A stretch of 64,000 nucleotides of DNA. Origin: Anomaloglossus baeobatrachus. Taxonomy: Eukaryota > Chordata > Amphibia > Anura > Aromobatidae. The notes under the pieces were generated by a model that was given only the letters and a program-made list of their open reading frames with translations, was not told the origin of the DNA and did not search any database. This document shows, piece by piece, positions 42,401 to 52,835 of the stretch. The position numbers and the translations under genes were made by a program. Within the stretch, counting starts at the first letter, position 1. Every line of letters starts with the position of its first letter. Location: the NCBI RefSeq assembly GCF_048569485.1, contig NC_134353.1:705218841-705282840 (forward strand), read 5' to 3'.

Positions 42401-44063
42401 GACTCAAGAGCCACGCCGTCAATTTGAGTGCTGCAGAATTCGGGCGGAAAAACGGACCTTGCGAGAGCAGGTCTGGACGGTCCGGAAGATGCCACGGCAT
42501 CTCCACGGACAGTTGGAGCAGGTCCGGATACAAAGCTCGCCTGGGCCAGTCCGGTGCAATGAGGATGACTCGACAGCCCTCCATTCTGATCTTGCGCAGG
42601 ACTCTGGGCAAGAGAGCTAGAGGGGGAAACACGTAGGACAGACGAAACTGGGACCAGTCTTGAACCAGAGCGTCCGCGGCGAAGGCCTGAGGATCGTGGG
42701 AGCGAGCCACGTAAACCGGAACCTTGTTGTTGTGACGGGATGCCATTAGGTCCACGTCCGGAGTGCCCCACATGCGGCAGATTGACTGAAACACTGCCGG
42801 GTGCAGGGACGACTCGCCACCGTCCACGGATTGACGGCTGAGATAATCTGCCTCCCAGTTTTCTACGCCAGGGATGTGGACTGCGGATATGGTGGACTTG
42901 GAGTCTTCCGCCCATTGAAGAATGCGTTGGACCTCCAACATTGCCAGGCGGCTGCGTGTCCCGCCTTGGTGATTGATGTAGGCAACCGCTGTCGCGTTGT
43001 CTGACTGGACTCGAATGTGCCTGCCCGCCAACAGGTGGTGAAAGGCTAGGAGAGCTAGAAGCACAGCTCTGGTTTCCAGCACATTGATTGAAAGGGCTGA
43101 CTCGGACGGAGTCCAAGTGCCCTGTGCTCTGTGGTGGAGATGTACCGCTCCCCAGCCGGAAAGGCTGGCATCCGTGGTGAGAATCACCCAGGACGGTGTC
43201 AGGAAGGAGCGCCCTTGGGACAGGGAGAGGGGTCGAAGACACCACTGAAGAGAGCTCCTGGTCCGTGGCGACAGAGCCACTAACCTCTGTAAGGAGGAAG
43301 GCCGCTTGTCCCAACAGCGGAGAATGTCCAGCTGCAGAGGACGCAGATAGAACTGGGCAAAGGGAACCGCCTCCACGGAGGCCACCATTTGACCCAGCAC
43401 CTGCATCAGGCGCCTGAGGGAATAACGGCGGGGCCTCAGGAGAGAGCGCACCGCTAGCCGGAGAGACTGCTGTTTGATTAAGGGCAACTTCACAAGTGCC
43501 GGCAAAGTCTCGAACTGCATCCCTAGGTACGTGAGACTGTGGGTCGGAGTCAGAGTGGATTTGGGAAGATTGACAATCCACCCGAATTGGGCTAGGGTGG
43601 CGAGAGTGAGCGAAACACTCCGCTGACAGTCTGCGCTGGATGTACCCTTGACCAGAAGGTCGTCCAGATAAGGAAGCACTGCTAACCCCTGGAGGTGCAG
43701 GACCGCAATCACTGCCGCCATGACCTTGGTGAATACCAGAGGGGCCGTGGCTAACCCGAAGGGGAGAGTCACGAATTGGAAATGATCCTCTCCTATCGCA
43801 AAACGTAACCAACGCTGATGTGACACTGCGATTGGCACATGTAGATAGGCATCTCTGATGTCGATGGACGCCAGGAACTCCCCTTGGGTCATAGAGGCAA
43901 TGACTGATCGCAGAGACTCCATGCGAAAATGCCGCACCCGGACATGCTTGTTGAGAAGCTTGAGATCCAGGATGGGCCGGAAGGTACCGTCCTTTTTTGG
44001 AACTAGGAAGAGATATGAGTAAAAACCTCTGAACCGTTCCTGAGCGGGAACTGGGACAATCAC
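42390..44063 (-). CDS. DIRS copy B: reverse transcriptase and RNase H
   Basis: A long frame with RT landmarks (VPAQERFRGFYSYLFLVPKK, FLASIDIRDAYLHVPIAV, LPFGLATAPLVF, AVLPYLDDLLVKG including the catalytic DD) and RNase H landmarks (TTDASLSGWGAVHL, SINVLETRAVLLALL, QSDNATAVAYINHQGG), then DVDLMASRHNNKV and FPPLALLPRVLRK. It is the clearest reverse transcriptase in the window. The enzyme would copy the element RNA into DNA. Confidence 0.92.
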   Translation of the reverse strand: MIVPVPAQERFRGFYSYLFLVPKKDGTFRPILDLKLLNKHVRVRHFRMESLRSVIASMTQGEFLASIDIRDAYLHVPIAVSHQRWLRFAIGEDHFQFVTLPFGLATAPLVFTKVMAAVIAVLHLQGLAVLPYLDDLLVKGTSSADCQRSVSLTLATLAQFGWIVNLPKSTLTPTHSLTYLGMQFETLPALVKLPLIKQQSLRLAVRSLLRPRRYSLRRLMQVLGQMVASVEAVPFAQFYLRPLQLDILRCWDKRPSSLQRLVALSPRTRSSLQWCLRPLSLSQGRSFLTPSWVILTTDASLSGWGAVHLHHRAQGTWTPSESALSINVLETRAVLLALLAFHHLLAGRHIRVQSDNATAVAYINHQGGTRSRLAMLEVQRILQWAEDSKSTISAVHIPGVENWEADYLSRQSVDGGESSLHPAVFQSICRMWGTPDVDLMASRHNNKVPVYVARSHDPQAFAADALVQDWSQFRLSYVFPPLALLPRVLRKIRMEGCRVILIAPDWPRRALYPDLLQLSVEMPWHLPDRPDLLSQGPFFRPNSAALKLTAWLLSPGF

Positions 44064-45503
44064 TCAGTTTGCCTGCAAGGACGCCACGGCCTGCGAGAAG
44101 GCGGTGGCCTTGGAGCAGGGGGGAGTTGAGAGAAAAAATCTGTTTGGAGGGCTGGAAGAGAATTCTATCCTGTAGCCGTGAGATATGATGTCTCTCACCC
44201 ACTGATCGGAGACTTGCTTTAACCAAGCGTCGCCAAAGAGGGAGAGCCTGCCACCGACTAAGGACGTGGCTGGAGCGGGCCGAGAGTCATGAGGAAGCTG
44301 CCTTAGTGGCAGAACCTCCTGCGGTCTTCTGCGGACGCGCTTTTGGGCGCCAGTTGGATTTCTGATCCTTGGCTGAGTTAGCGGACGAGGCGGAAGGCTT
44401 AGAGATGACCAGTTGGAGGAACGAAAGGAACGAAACCTCGATTGATTCCTACCCTGGGCGGGTTTCCTGGTCTTGGTTTGTGGCATGGAAGTACTCTTCC
44501 CGCCAGTAGCTTCTTTAATGATTTCATCCAGCTGTTCACCAAACAGCCGTGAACCAGCAAAAGGGAGCCCAGCAAGAAACTTCTTGGAAGAAGCATCTGC
44601 CTTCCACTCTCGAAGCCACAAAATCCTGCAGATAACAAGAGAATTAGCTGAAGCCACCGCAGTGCGGTGAGCAGCCTCTAGCATGGCAGACATGGCATAA
44701 GATGAAAAAAGCTGAAGCCTGAGCAGTTAAGGTAACCATCTCAGGCATAGATTCCTTGGTGAGGGAATGCATCTCCTCTAGAAAAGCAGAGATGGCTTTG
44801 AGAGCCCACACTGCTGCAAAAGACGGGGAAAACGCGGCCCCCGCAGCTTCATACACAGATTTGGCCAGAAGGTCAATCTGACGGTCAGTGGAATCCTTAA
44901 GTGAGGTGCCATCAGCCACCGACACAACGGTCCGGGCTGATAGCCTAGACACCGGAGGGTCTACCTTTGGGGAGTGAGACCACTCCTTGACCACCTCAGG
45001 TGGAAATCGAAACCGGTCATCAGAACCACGCTTTGGAAAGCGTTTGTCAGGGCAGGCCCTGGGTTTGGTCACAGCGGTCTGAAAACTGGAGTGGTTAAAG
45101 AACACACTCTTCACTCTCTTAGGCGAGGTAAACTGATGTTTTTCTGCCAAAGAGAGTTGCTCCTCTGACACTGGCGGATTGAGAACCAGCACAGAATTAA
45201 TAGAAGCAATCAAATCACTGGTCTGGGATCAGATGATGAATCCTCCGTGAGCTCTGATGGACGGAGGTCAGAGGATAGGAGTCCTCTGTCAAGAGTATTA
45301 GAGGCACCCTGTGAGGGGGGCTGATGCATATTCATCAAAGTCCTGGACAAAAGTCCCATGGACTCAGCAAATGACTGGGATATGGACCTAGAAAAGGACT
45401 CTACCCAGGCCGGGGGTTCAATCACAGGTGCAGCAGCAGCCTGAGAGACCACTGGGCCTTGCTCCTTGTGTGAGACATGCTGCTGGTATACAGAGGTCCA
45501 CAA
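44064..45503 (-). pseudogene. DIRS copy B: gag-like region
   Basis: Several minus-strand pieces match the copy A gag in order (PDKRFPKRGSDDRFRFPPEV, AAVWALKAISAFLEEM, LWLREWKADASSKKFLAGLP). This part of the element is broken. It is named by position and similarity to copy A. Confidence 0.75.
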
Positions 45504-46627
45504 CCGGAGACCGGCTGTGGCTTACCAGACCGCTGAGCGCGGTATTGTGTGCCCTCCAGATCCCAAAGCCCGGTCCCCCAGTCGCAGCACTTCAGCAGAG
45601 ATGCAGAATGCAGGCTGTCCCAGAGCAGAGTGAACTCTGCCTGAGAAATGACTAGGGGGCGTTCCTATAAAAGAGCGGGAACTGGAGGGCTATAGAGACC
45701 TGCAGGGAAGTAGGGACGCCCCAGCAGTGGGGAGTGTCCCTCCCCTGTGTAGAACGGCCGCCGGGAGGAGCCGAACCTGTCCCTCTGCATGAGTGACATG
45801 CGAGGGCAGGAAAATTAAACTAGGCCTCCGGCGAAGCCGGGGCCTAAATTTAAGCGGCGAGGCCGACAAGCAGGCACCATCGGCGCGGTTCTCAGGCAAA
45901 AGCTAGAGAATCCGCCGGAAAAGTTAAAACAATCACATACAGCATACTCTCCCCTTACAATAAAGAACCGGGACCCCCAACATAAACGTCTCAGGTACTT
46001 AGCTGCTGAGACGCAGGGCCATGTCCCTGGGATGAGTGCTCCGGTCCAACAGAATTCTCAAGGGGCTGTGGATGGAGACCGGACTCCTGCCAGGCATGGA
46101 GACCGTGCTGGCTCCCACTTCAAGCCAGAGCCCAGAAGGGATGGTGAAGGAGCGCGGCATGTAAGGCTGCAGCCTAGGAAAATCAACCTTAACAACACCG
46201 CCAACACAGTGGGGTGAGAAGGGACATGCCGGGAGTCCAGACATGGACCCGCTTTTCTTCAAACTCTTTCCAAAAGTCAAACAAATCAGATGAGAATGCA
46301 TGTGTGGATGTATGCCTCCTGACACAAAGCAATAAACTGGCTAGGACTGGCTACCAGGGGGTGTATAAGCTCAGAGGGAGGAGCTACACTTTTAAGTGTA
46401 GTACTTTGTGTGTCCTCCGGAGGCAGAAGCTAAACACCCATGGTATGGGTCTCCCAAAGGAACGATAAAAGAAAGATATGCAATGATTTAACCCCACGCC
46501 CATGATAGGACAAGGGAAGGAGGTGAATGGCTATGAATAAAAGGCCACCAGATGGGGGGAAAAAAAGCCAGAAAGGGAAAAGAGATCTGACGATTATGAG
46601 CATCTCTGTCTGCATACCTAGAGGAAG

Positions 46628-47412
46628 GGGGTACTTCACACACAGCGAGATCGCTACTGAGATCGCTGCTGAGTCACGTTTTTTGTGACCTCATTAGCGA
46701 TCTCGCTGCGTGTGACACTGAGCAGCGATCTGGCCCCTGCTGTGAGATCGCTGCTCGTTACACACAGTGCTGGTTCGTTTTTTTATTGTTGCTCTCCCGC
46801 TGATAAGCACACATCGCTGTGTGTGACAGCGAGAGAGCAACAATCCTGAATGTGAAGGGAGCAGGAGCCGGCGTCTGACAGCCTGCGGTAAGCTGTAACC
46901 AAGGTAAACATCGGGTAACCAAGGTGGTTACCCGATATTTACCTTCGTTACCAGCCTCCGCAGCTCTCACGCTGCCAGTGCCGGCTCCTGCTCCCTGCAC
47001 GCGCTAAGCTAAGCGGTGTGAGCTGGTAACTAAGGTAAACATCGGGTAACCAAGGTGGTTACCCGATATTTACCTTCGTTACCAGCCTCCGCAGCTCTCA
47101 CGCTGCCAGTGCCGGCTCCTGCTCCCTGCACGCGCTAAGCTAAGCGGTGTGAGCTGGTAACTAAGGTAAACATCGGGTAACCATACCCGATGTTTACCTT
47201 AGTTACCAGTGTCCGCAGCTTCCAGACGCCGGCTCCGTGCAAGAGCAGCGTCGCTTGCACGTCGCTGCTGGCTGGGGGCTGGTCACTGGTCGCTGGTGAG
47301 ATCTGCCTGTTTGACAGCTCACCAGCGACCATGTAGCGATGCAGCAGCGATCCTGACCAGGTCAGATCGCTGGTCGGATCGCTGCTGCATCGCTAAAGTG
47401 TGAAGGTACCCT
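46628..47412. mobile_element. Inverted-repeat element with a 131-bp internal tandem repeat
   Basis: The left end GGGGGTACTTCACACACAGC and the complement of the right end AGGGTACCTTCACACTTTAGC pair loosely. It belongs with the elements at 23732 and 34313. The interior repeats with a 131-bp period: AAGGTAAACATCGGGTAACC occurs at about 46901, 47032 and 47163. Each unit contains a self-complementary GGTAAC...GTTACC cassette. No coding sequence. Inserted in DIRS copy D. Confidence 0.65.
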
Positions 47413-47552
47413 TAGAGTGAGAATAACTTTTCCTCTTCACAGATAAGAGGATCATCAGAAGGAATCACTGGGATAAGAGTCAATCTTCCCTCCAGGCAGA
47501 CGTCTTGCTATGGTGGACGAGTGGGTCAGAGATAGCAAGGACCGTCCATATA

Positions 47553-48637
47553 CCGTGTTTTTCCAAAAATAAGACCTCCCCCAAAAATAAGCCCTAGCAG
47601 GGATTTTCAGCATTTTCAGAGAAAGGCTTAAATATAAGCCCTCCCCCGAAAATAAGCCCTAGTCCCGGATCAATAATGAAGTGTCCATGCAGCTAAAAAA
47701 GTTACAGATACTGCAGGACACTTCATTATACATAGCGGCACCCGGCAATTACACTCACACGACACTGAGCAGCAGGACCTCCAGTGATCGCACACCAGCA
47801 CACATCAGCTCACACACACACAGATCTCACACACAAACATCGGATCGCACACACAGTCAGATCGCACACATAATCAGATCGCACACACAAACATCGGATC
47901 ACACGCAAACATCAAATCACACACAAACATCGGATCGCATACACACTCACCTCATCCAGAGACACCGATCTCTTCTCGCCGGCAGAATCCTGATAGGCAG
48001 TGCAGTGGAGCGCAATGAACAGGACCTGCGGCCGGACACGTGACTTGCTTCATTCCCTGCGGCCGTAAGCGCTGGATGGGATATGATGTGTGTGCCTGCG
48101 ATCGGCTGTGTGCGCCTGCGATCGGCTGTGTGCGCCTGCGATCGGCTGTGTGCGCCTGCGATCGGCTGTGTGCGCCGGCGATCGGCTGTGTGCGCCGGCG
48201 ATCGGCTGTGTGCGCCGGCGATCGGCTGTGTGCGCCGGCGATCGGCTGTGTGCGCCGGCGATCGGCTGTGTGTATCTGTGATGGCTGTATCTGTTATCGG
48301 CTGTGTGTGCCTGCGATCTGCTGTGTGTGATCTGATGTGTGATCTGCTGTGTGTGTGATCTGCTGTGTGTGTCAGTATGTCAGCTAGCAGCAGGGTAGGA
48401 CGGCGTGCAGCACCGACCGGAGATCACAGGGAGGACCTGGGAGCCACGCAGAAGTCCTGGTCTGGTGAGTATGAGTCTCCTGGGAAGTGGGGGGGGGGGG
48501 TCTGCTTTTTTGGGAGGTAAACTTACCCCCAACCATGTTTCTCCAAGAATAAGACCTCCCCCAAAAATAAGCCCTAGTGCTTTTTTGGGGGGGCAAACAA
48601 AATATAAGAAAGTGTCTTATTTTTTGGAAAAACACGG
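47553..48637. mobile_element. 1.1-kb TA-flanked element with CCGTGTTTTTCCAAAAATAA ends
   Basis: The left end CCGTGTTTTTCCAAAAATAA matches the complement of the right end CCGTGTTTTTCCAAAAAATA. TA lies on both sides. Just inside each end AATAAGCCCTAG recurs. The interior holds a CACA-rich stretch (47800-47960) and a 20-bp minisatellite (48091-48272). No transposase frame is credible; the long apparent frames are repeat artefacts. Same group as 21604 and 48823. Confidence 0.75.
48091..48272. repeat. 20-bp minisatellite, nine units
   Basis: Nine consecutive units TGTGCGCCTGCGATCGGCTG. The earlier units carry CCTGCG and the later ones CCGGCG at one position, so two unit types expanded as blocks. 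Diverged units continue to about 48370. Confidence 0.95.
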
Positions 48638-48822
48638 TAGTTGTCTAATCGCTCTTCATGTGAGGTGGTTAGGGTCCGGCTGTGCAGAACAGAGAGGATA
48701 CAGTGTGACATTTTCAGCAGTGTGCTCGCTCTCTCTATGTGGGGTGGCCGAATGCCATTTCCACTTCTTTCCCAAATCTGAGGGAAAAAAAAACATTAAA
48801 AGAAAATATCAAACCTAAGGTA

Positions 48823-49304
48823 CCGTGTTTCCCCGAAAATAAGACACTGTCTTATATTTTTTTTTTTTTAGCCCGGAAAAAAGCGCTACAGCTTATTTTC
48901 GGGGGAGGGCTTTTTCTCGGGGAAACTTGGTTGGAGGAAAGTTTCCGCCCCCAAAAAAATGCAGATTCCCTTCCCAGGATCTGTCTACGTGGCTCCCAGG
49001 TCCTTTTGCGATTTGTGGCGGGCGCTTCCAGCAGGTATGCTGCACATTGTTCTCTCCTTGTTCTGTCCGACACTCACACATCAGATTATGCACGCATACA
49101 CTCCCCACATCTGGTAATACCACTTGCTTCCGGGCCAGCAGGGGACTCTCTTGCTCTCGTCTGAGCGTTACACCTCTCGGTCATCCATGCGTTCCATCCG
49201 CAGGTCCTGGCACTGAACTGCGTCCCTGGTCCTTATGCCTCCCAGAAGCAGTCGATATCGCTGGATGTGGCGAGTGTGTGTGGTGATCTGATGTGTGGTG
49301 ATAT

Positions 49305-49375
<71 letters not shown>

Positions 49376-49612
49376 TCCGCCGCAGGTCCTAGATGTGTTC
49401 CACTGCTCCCAGTAGGCGTCTGGTAGGTATGATCGCGAGGTCTTCACTCTATAATGAAGTGTCCTGCAGTATTCTTTAACTTTTTATAGCTGCATGGACA
49501 CTGCATTCAACTGCGACTAGGCCTTATTTTTGGGGTAGGTCTATTTAAGCCTTCCTGAAAACTCCTGCTAGGCCTTATTTTCGGGGTAGGTTTTATTTTC
49601 GGAGAAACACGG
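48823..49612. mobile_element. 790-bp TA-flanked element with CCGTGTTTCCCCGAAAATAA ends
   Basis: The left end CCGTGTTTCCCCGAAAATAA and the complement of the right end CCGTGTTTCTCCGAAAATAA pair, with TA on both sides. The interior contains a GT microsatellite (49305-49373). No transposase. It is inserted into DIRS copy D less than 200 bp from the related element at 47553-48637. Confidence 0.75.
49305..49373. repeat. GT microsatellite, about 34 units
   Basis: An uninterrupted GT run inside the element at 48823-49612. Confidence 0.97.
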
Positions 49613-49797
49613 TAGAAATGGGTCTGGGAAAAAACCTGTGTCTGCTTCTTACTGACACTAAGCTAAAATTGATTAGTTTGGTTCCACAGTTGATGAGTGT
49701 ATCCTGTTGAGGAGTTCACATGTATTGACTAGTGTCAGGCTCCTAGTGGCAGCAGCATTTACGCCATGGTTTTCTGTGTCACCCAATGTAGAAATAG

Positions 49798-50626
49798 AAA
49801 AAAAAAAGGATAACAGATGGTAAAAGAGGACAGAGACTAGAAAATAATGAACAAACCAGCACGAGTGAAAACCTGTAATTTGTTTCCATTGAAAAACAGA
49901 TGTGGATGAATAATTTAGGTATTCGGGTTAGAATAAAAATACAACCATGTGAATCCAGAGTTAAAGACAAACTAAGAAGGAAGAGTGTTGGTAAATGACA
50001 AGCTATAAAAGTCCATTTTTAACCCTTCAATGCATTAGTGTCATTTACAACACAGATTTGCGTTACAAGCTGCATTAAACCCTTTCCATACTTTTGGCAT
50101 AACTATATGTCATGGTCCGATAGGGGTTCACAACCGATGACGGATAGGTACACCAAGGCGATCAAGCAAGACACAGGAGCTGTGACAGCACGATCATTGC
50201 GGGAGCTCTGTTTACATAACAGCCGAGACCTTGCTTTGCACCGCCCCTGGAAGTTTAATTCCCTAAATACTGTAACCGATATTGATCGCAACATTTAAAA
50301 GACAAAGAGGGAATGCGCTCCCTCTCCCGTCCAATCTGCGGCCCTGCAACATCAAAGAGAGAGCTCGATTATTGCAATGGCAAAATCGGGTCAGCCAGAT
50401 ATGGCAAGCCTGTTAGACCATGCCAGAAGCATGGTTTGAAAGGCTTCGGTCAGTGTCTCACTGCCAGGTATAATGTATTGCATCAGATATAAGGGCCAAG
50501 GTTTAAAAAAAAAAAATATATATATATAATTAAATAAAAAGGGTAAAAATATTAAAAGTCAGAAAAAAATGAAAATATCATTATACCAATAAATATTTAT
50601 GTAAAAACAGTATACATAAAGAAGTA
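49798..50626. other. CDC45 intron sequence, nothing recognised
   Basis: Sequence to the right of old DIRS copy D. AT-rich, with poly-A runs near 50500. No terminal repeats or exon-like frames were recognised. Confidence 0.4.
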
Positions 50627-50710
50627 CCGTACTTTTCGGACCATAAGACGCACTTTTTTTGCCCCAAATGTTGGGGGAAAGTGGGGGGTGCATTTTAAGG
50701 TCTGAATGTA
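50627..50710. mobile_element. Fragment of a CCGTACTTTT-ended element
   Basis: CCGTACTTTTCGGACCATAA followed by GACGCAC and AAATGTTGGGGGAAAGTGGG matches the left 85 bp of the element at 21604-22802, with TA immediately before it. The similarity stops near 50710, so only the left end remains. Confidence 0.75.
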
Positions 50711-51204
50711 GAACATGAGTAAGACTGTGTCGAAACGCGTAGTTCTGTGGGGTCTCCATATCTGTATCCCCTGTATTTTTTGCTGACCGATTTACACTTT
50801 ATGGATTTTATTGGATTTCACAAATAAATATTGATGATTTTAAAGTCTACATCTTGAGGACTGCGCTGGACTTCTTTCTTATATCATTTAATGGGCTTCC
50901 AAGCTTTCCCTGCGCTAGGTCCACAAAGACAGCGGTGAACAGCAACCCGGTGAGCTGAACTTTTTTCTTTATTAGTGGATAGTATGCTGCTGTTTATGAT
51001 CGCTACGCAAAGCTGCATGATGCAACACAGTATGAGGTTTCAGAGATATTCACACAGATATACACACTTTATTTTTTTGGGGGAGGGGGAGTAGTTTGAG
51101 CTGATAGATTACACCGCCTGTACAATGCCATTTTTGAATGCTATGCAAAGCTGCATGATGCAACACGGTATGAGGTTGCAGAGATCTTCACATAGTATTG
51201 CACG

Positions 51205-51250
<46 letters not shown>

Positions 51251-51413
51251 ACACATACATAGGTTTTCGATAGATTGAGCTAATAGATTACATTGCCTGT
51301 TCACTGCAGTTTTTGACCACTACACAAAGCTGCGTAATGCAGCGTTGTATTTGATTTTGAATTACATACAGCTATCACTCTGTCTCACTCCTACAGCGTC
51401 ACATCCCTACAAT
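50711..51413. repeat. Diverged tandem units and a CA microsatellite
   Basis: CGCAAAGCTGCATGATGCAA-type units occur at about 51005, 51147 and 51312 (GCTGCGTAATGCAGCG), with period about 145-165 bp. A CA run spans about 51200-51245. CGAAACGCGTAG occurs at 50733. No protein-coding signal. Confidence 0.5.
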
Positions 51414-51673
51414 AGAACAGAATGAGACAGGGCAGCACTCACCGATATCCTGGGACTATTTTATTTTTTACTGCTGACAGGTGAGACGGACATGAGGGAA
51501 TGCAGGGAGGGGAGCACGAGGACGACGGTATCGTGTCACCAGGTGGTGCGAAACGGTACCGTCGTCCTCGTGCTCCCCTCCCTGCATTCCCTCATGTCCG
51601 TCTCACCTGTCAGCAGTGAAAAATAAAATAGTCCCAGGATATCGGTGAGTGCTGCCCTGTCTCATTCTGCTCT
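51414..51673. repeat. Near-perfect palindrome, about 118-bp arms
   Basis: The left arm (51414-51531) runs from AGAACAGAATGAGACAGGGC through GAGGGAATGCAGGGAGGGGA to GAGGACGACGGTATC. The right arm (51555-51673) is its reverse complement with about three mismatches. The 23-bp loop contains a further inner palindrome, CACCAGGTGGTG. Part of a larger unit: the 14-bp word CACATCCCTACAAT stands just left of it (51400-51413) and again near 51888. No coding sequence. Confidence 0.9.
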
Positions 51674-52379
51674 ATGGATATACTTGTTTAAATTGGGCAA
51701 TAGCACCTCGGTAAGGGACTTTGTTGGATCCATCAAGATTAGACAAAATGCTTTGCTGTGACATCTGAAAGCACATGGATGTAATTAAGGAAACTTCACA
51801 CTGAACTGTGTTTGGGACAGGAACATCACACTACCTCCAGTATAGGTAAGCAGTGCGGTGCACAATCCTTTTTATTTTTCTAACTTCACATCCCTACAAT
51901 GTATTTGTTTTTTAGTGACTGCACCCATCACTGTCCCTCACTCAAAAAGCTTACGCTTGCTATTCTAGTTAACGCAAAATTGAGGTGCAGTCCATGATCC
52001 GGCCTTAACCCAGGCGCCAGCCAATCACAGCCATGCCAATACTTAGAATGGCTGTGATAGCTCCGGAAGTGCCCACAGCCTAAAAGCTTGCCGATTGGCT
52101 GCTCTGAAATCTTTCAACTAGCTTTATTTCGGGTGAGAGACCCGAACAGGAACCAGACGCACTGTAAAAAGATAGTGTTCAGAGTTCATCACCGGGACAC
52201 ATGATGTCCTGTACGGACCCCAAACTCTAACCACTCAAGCTGCTTGAAATTATTTTTCAATTTTTCATTATATTATATGGTGCAAATAGCTTCTTCAATT
52301 AAGAAAAGAACTTGAACTTTAGCGCCACCTATTGGGGTAGGAATCCAAAAAGTCAATACCAACCCTTTACCAAGGCTAA
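51674..52379. other. Intron sequence with a half fold-back element
   Basis: No gene. The stretch 52300-52375 (AAAGAACTTGAACTTTAGCG, CCACCTATTGG, CAACCCTTTACCAAGGC) is similar to one arm of the fold-back element at 59188-59426. GCCAGCCAATCACAGCCATG near 52020 and GATTGGCTGCTCTG near 52090 resemble widespread repeat words. Confidence 0.4.
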
Positions 52380-52714
52380 GGCTATGTGCCCACATTGCGT
52401 TCTGTCCCTGCGGAAATTTCTGCAGCGATTTGAACAGCACACGTGCGCTTCAAATCGCTGCAGAAACAGTCCGTAATGAAAAGCCGATTTCATGCGCTCT
52501 GGATGCAGCCTCTACCATAGACAGAGCGGGGGATGCATCCAAAGCGCATGAAAGAAGTGACATGTTGCTTTTTAGAACGCAGCGATTCGGCAGCAGTTCT
52601 AATACGCCACGTGGGCATGGATTAGGCACAATCTTAATAGATTGCGGGACGCATGCAGTTACGCTGCAGAACCCAGCGCAACTGCATGAAAACACACTAC
52701 GTGGGCACATAGCC
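52380..52714. mobile_element. 335-bp inverted-repeat element with GGCTATGTGCCCAC ends
   Basis: The left GGCTATGTGCCCACATTGCG and right GTGGGCACATAGCC ends are complementary. The arms also pair further in (AACGCA/TGCGTT, GCGATTTGAA/TTCAAATCGC words). Flanks are TAA on the left and TTA on the right. Same terminal style as 376, 9446 and 26576. No coding capacity. Confidence 0.7.
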
Positions 52715-52835
52715 TTAAGAGAAATGTTCCCCTTATATATATTATATGGTAAAAAGAATGGATGTCCTTCAAAACTACAACTAGTCTCGCAACTAAGTAA
52801 AGCCATTATGTCAATTGAAGAATAAACAAAAAAAA

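Larger units (their letters stand above)
40898..46472 (-). mobile_element. DIRS retrotransposon, copy B (5.6 kb), inserted in old DIRS copy D
   Basis: Inverted ends share GGGAGACCCATACCATGGGT, CTTCTGCCTCCGGAGGACAC and AGCTCCTCCCTCTGAGCTTA. An internal complementary region lies at about 41205-41300. Coding order on the minus strand is gag (45503-44064), RT and RNase H (44063-42390), recombinase (ending 41443). It is broken but well preserved, with about three breaks. Its termini and proteins differ clearly from copies A and C, so it belongs to a different DIRS subfamily. Confidence 0.9.
26036..49797 (-). mobile_element. Old DIRS retrotransposon, copy D, split into about ten pieces by later insertions
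   Basis: The left terminal repeat (26036-26200: CATTAGGTGACA, CTGCTGTCACTACGAGACTG, CTCCTCAACAGATTACGCCC) is the complement of the right one (49650-49797). An internal complementary region starts near 26280. Pieces of the element lie at about 26036-26572, 33757-34312, 34709-35002, 36550-36774, 37448-38227, 39646-40897, 46473-46627, 47413-47550, 48640-48820 and 49615-49797. They total about 4.3 kb in the order expected for a minus-strand DIRS. RT words (PIPPEECYIGFYYNLLVAPP, SFGLATAPESLSKLI) survive at 37.5-37.9 kb. The element is broken many times besides the insertions. Confidence 0.8.

Noticed and set aside
41443-44226. A single 927-residue protein in DIRS copy B
   Set aside because: Only the carboxy part is a recombinase domain. 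The amino part is the out-of-phase shadow of the RT/RNase H region, so it is not one long protein.
48091-48272. Regularly spaced repeats that might suggest a CRISPR array
   Set aside because: The units are directly abutting with no unique spacers, and the context is a vertebrate transposon.
48040-48358. Three overlapping plus-strand open frames (CVRLRSAV / CAPAIG repeats)
   Set aside because: They are the three phases of one 20-bp minisatellite with no stop in any phase, not proteins.
49181-49447. His-Thr repeat frame
   Set aside because: Translation of the GT microsatellite.
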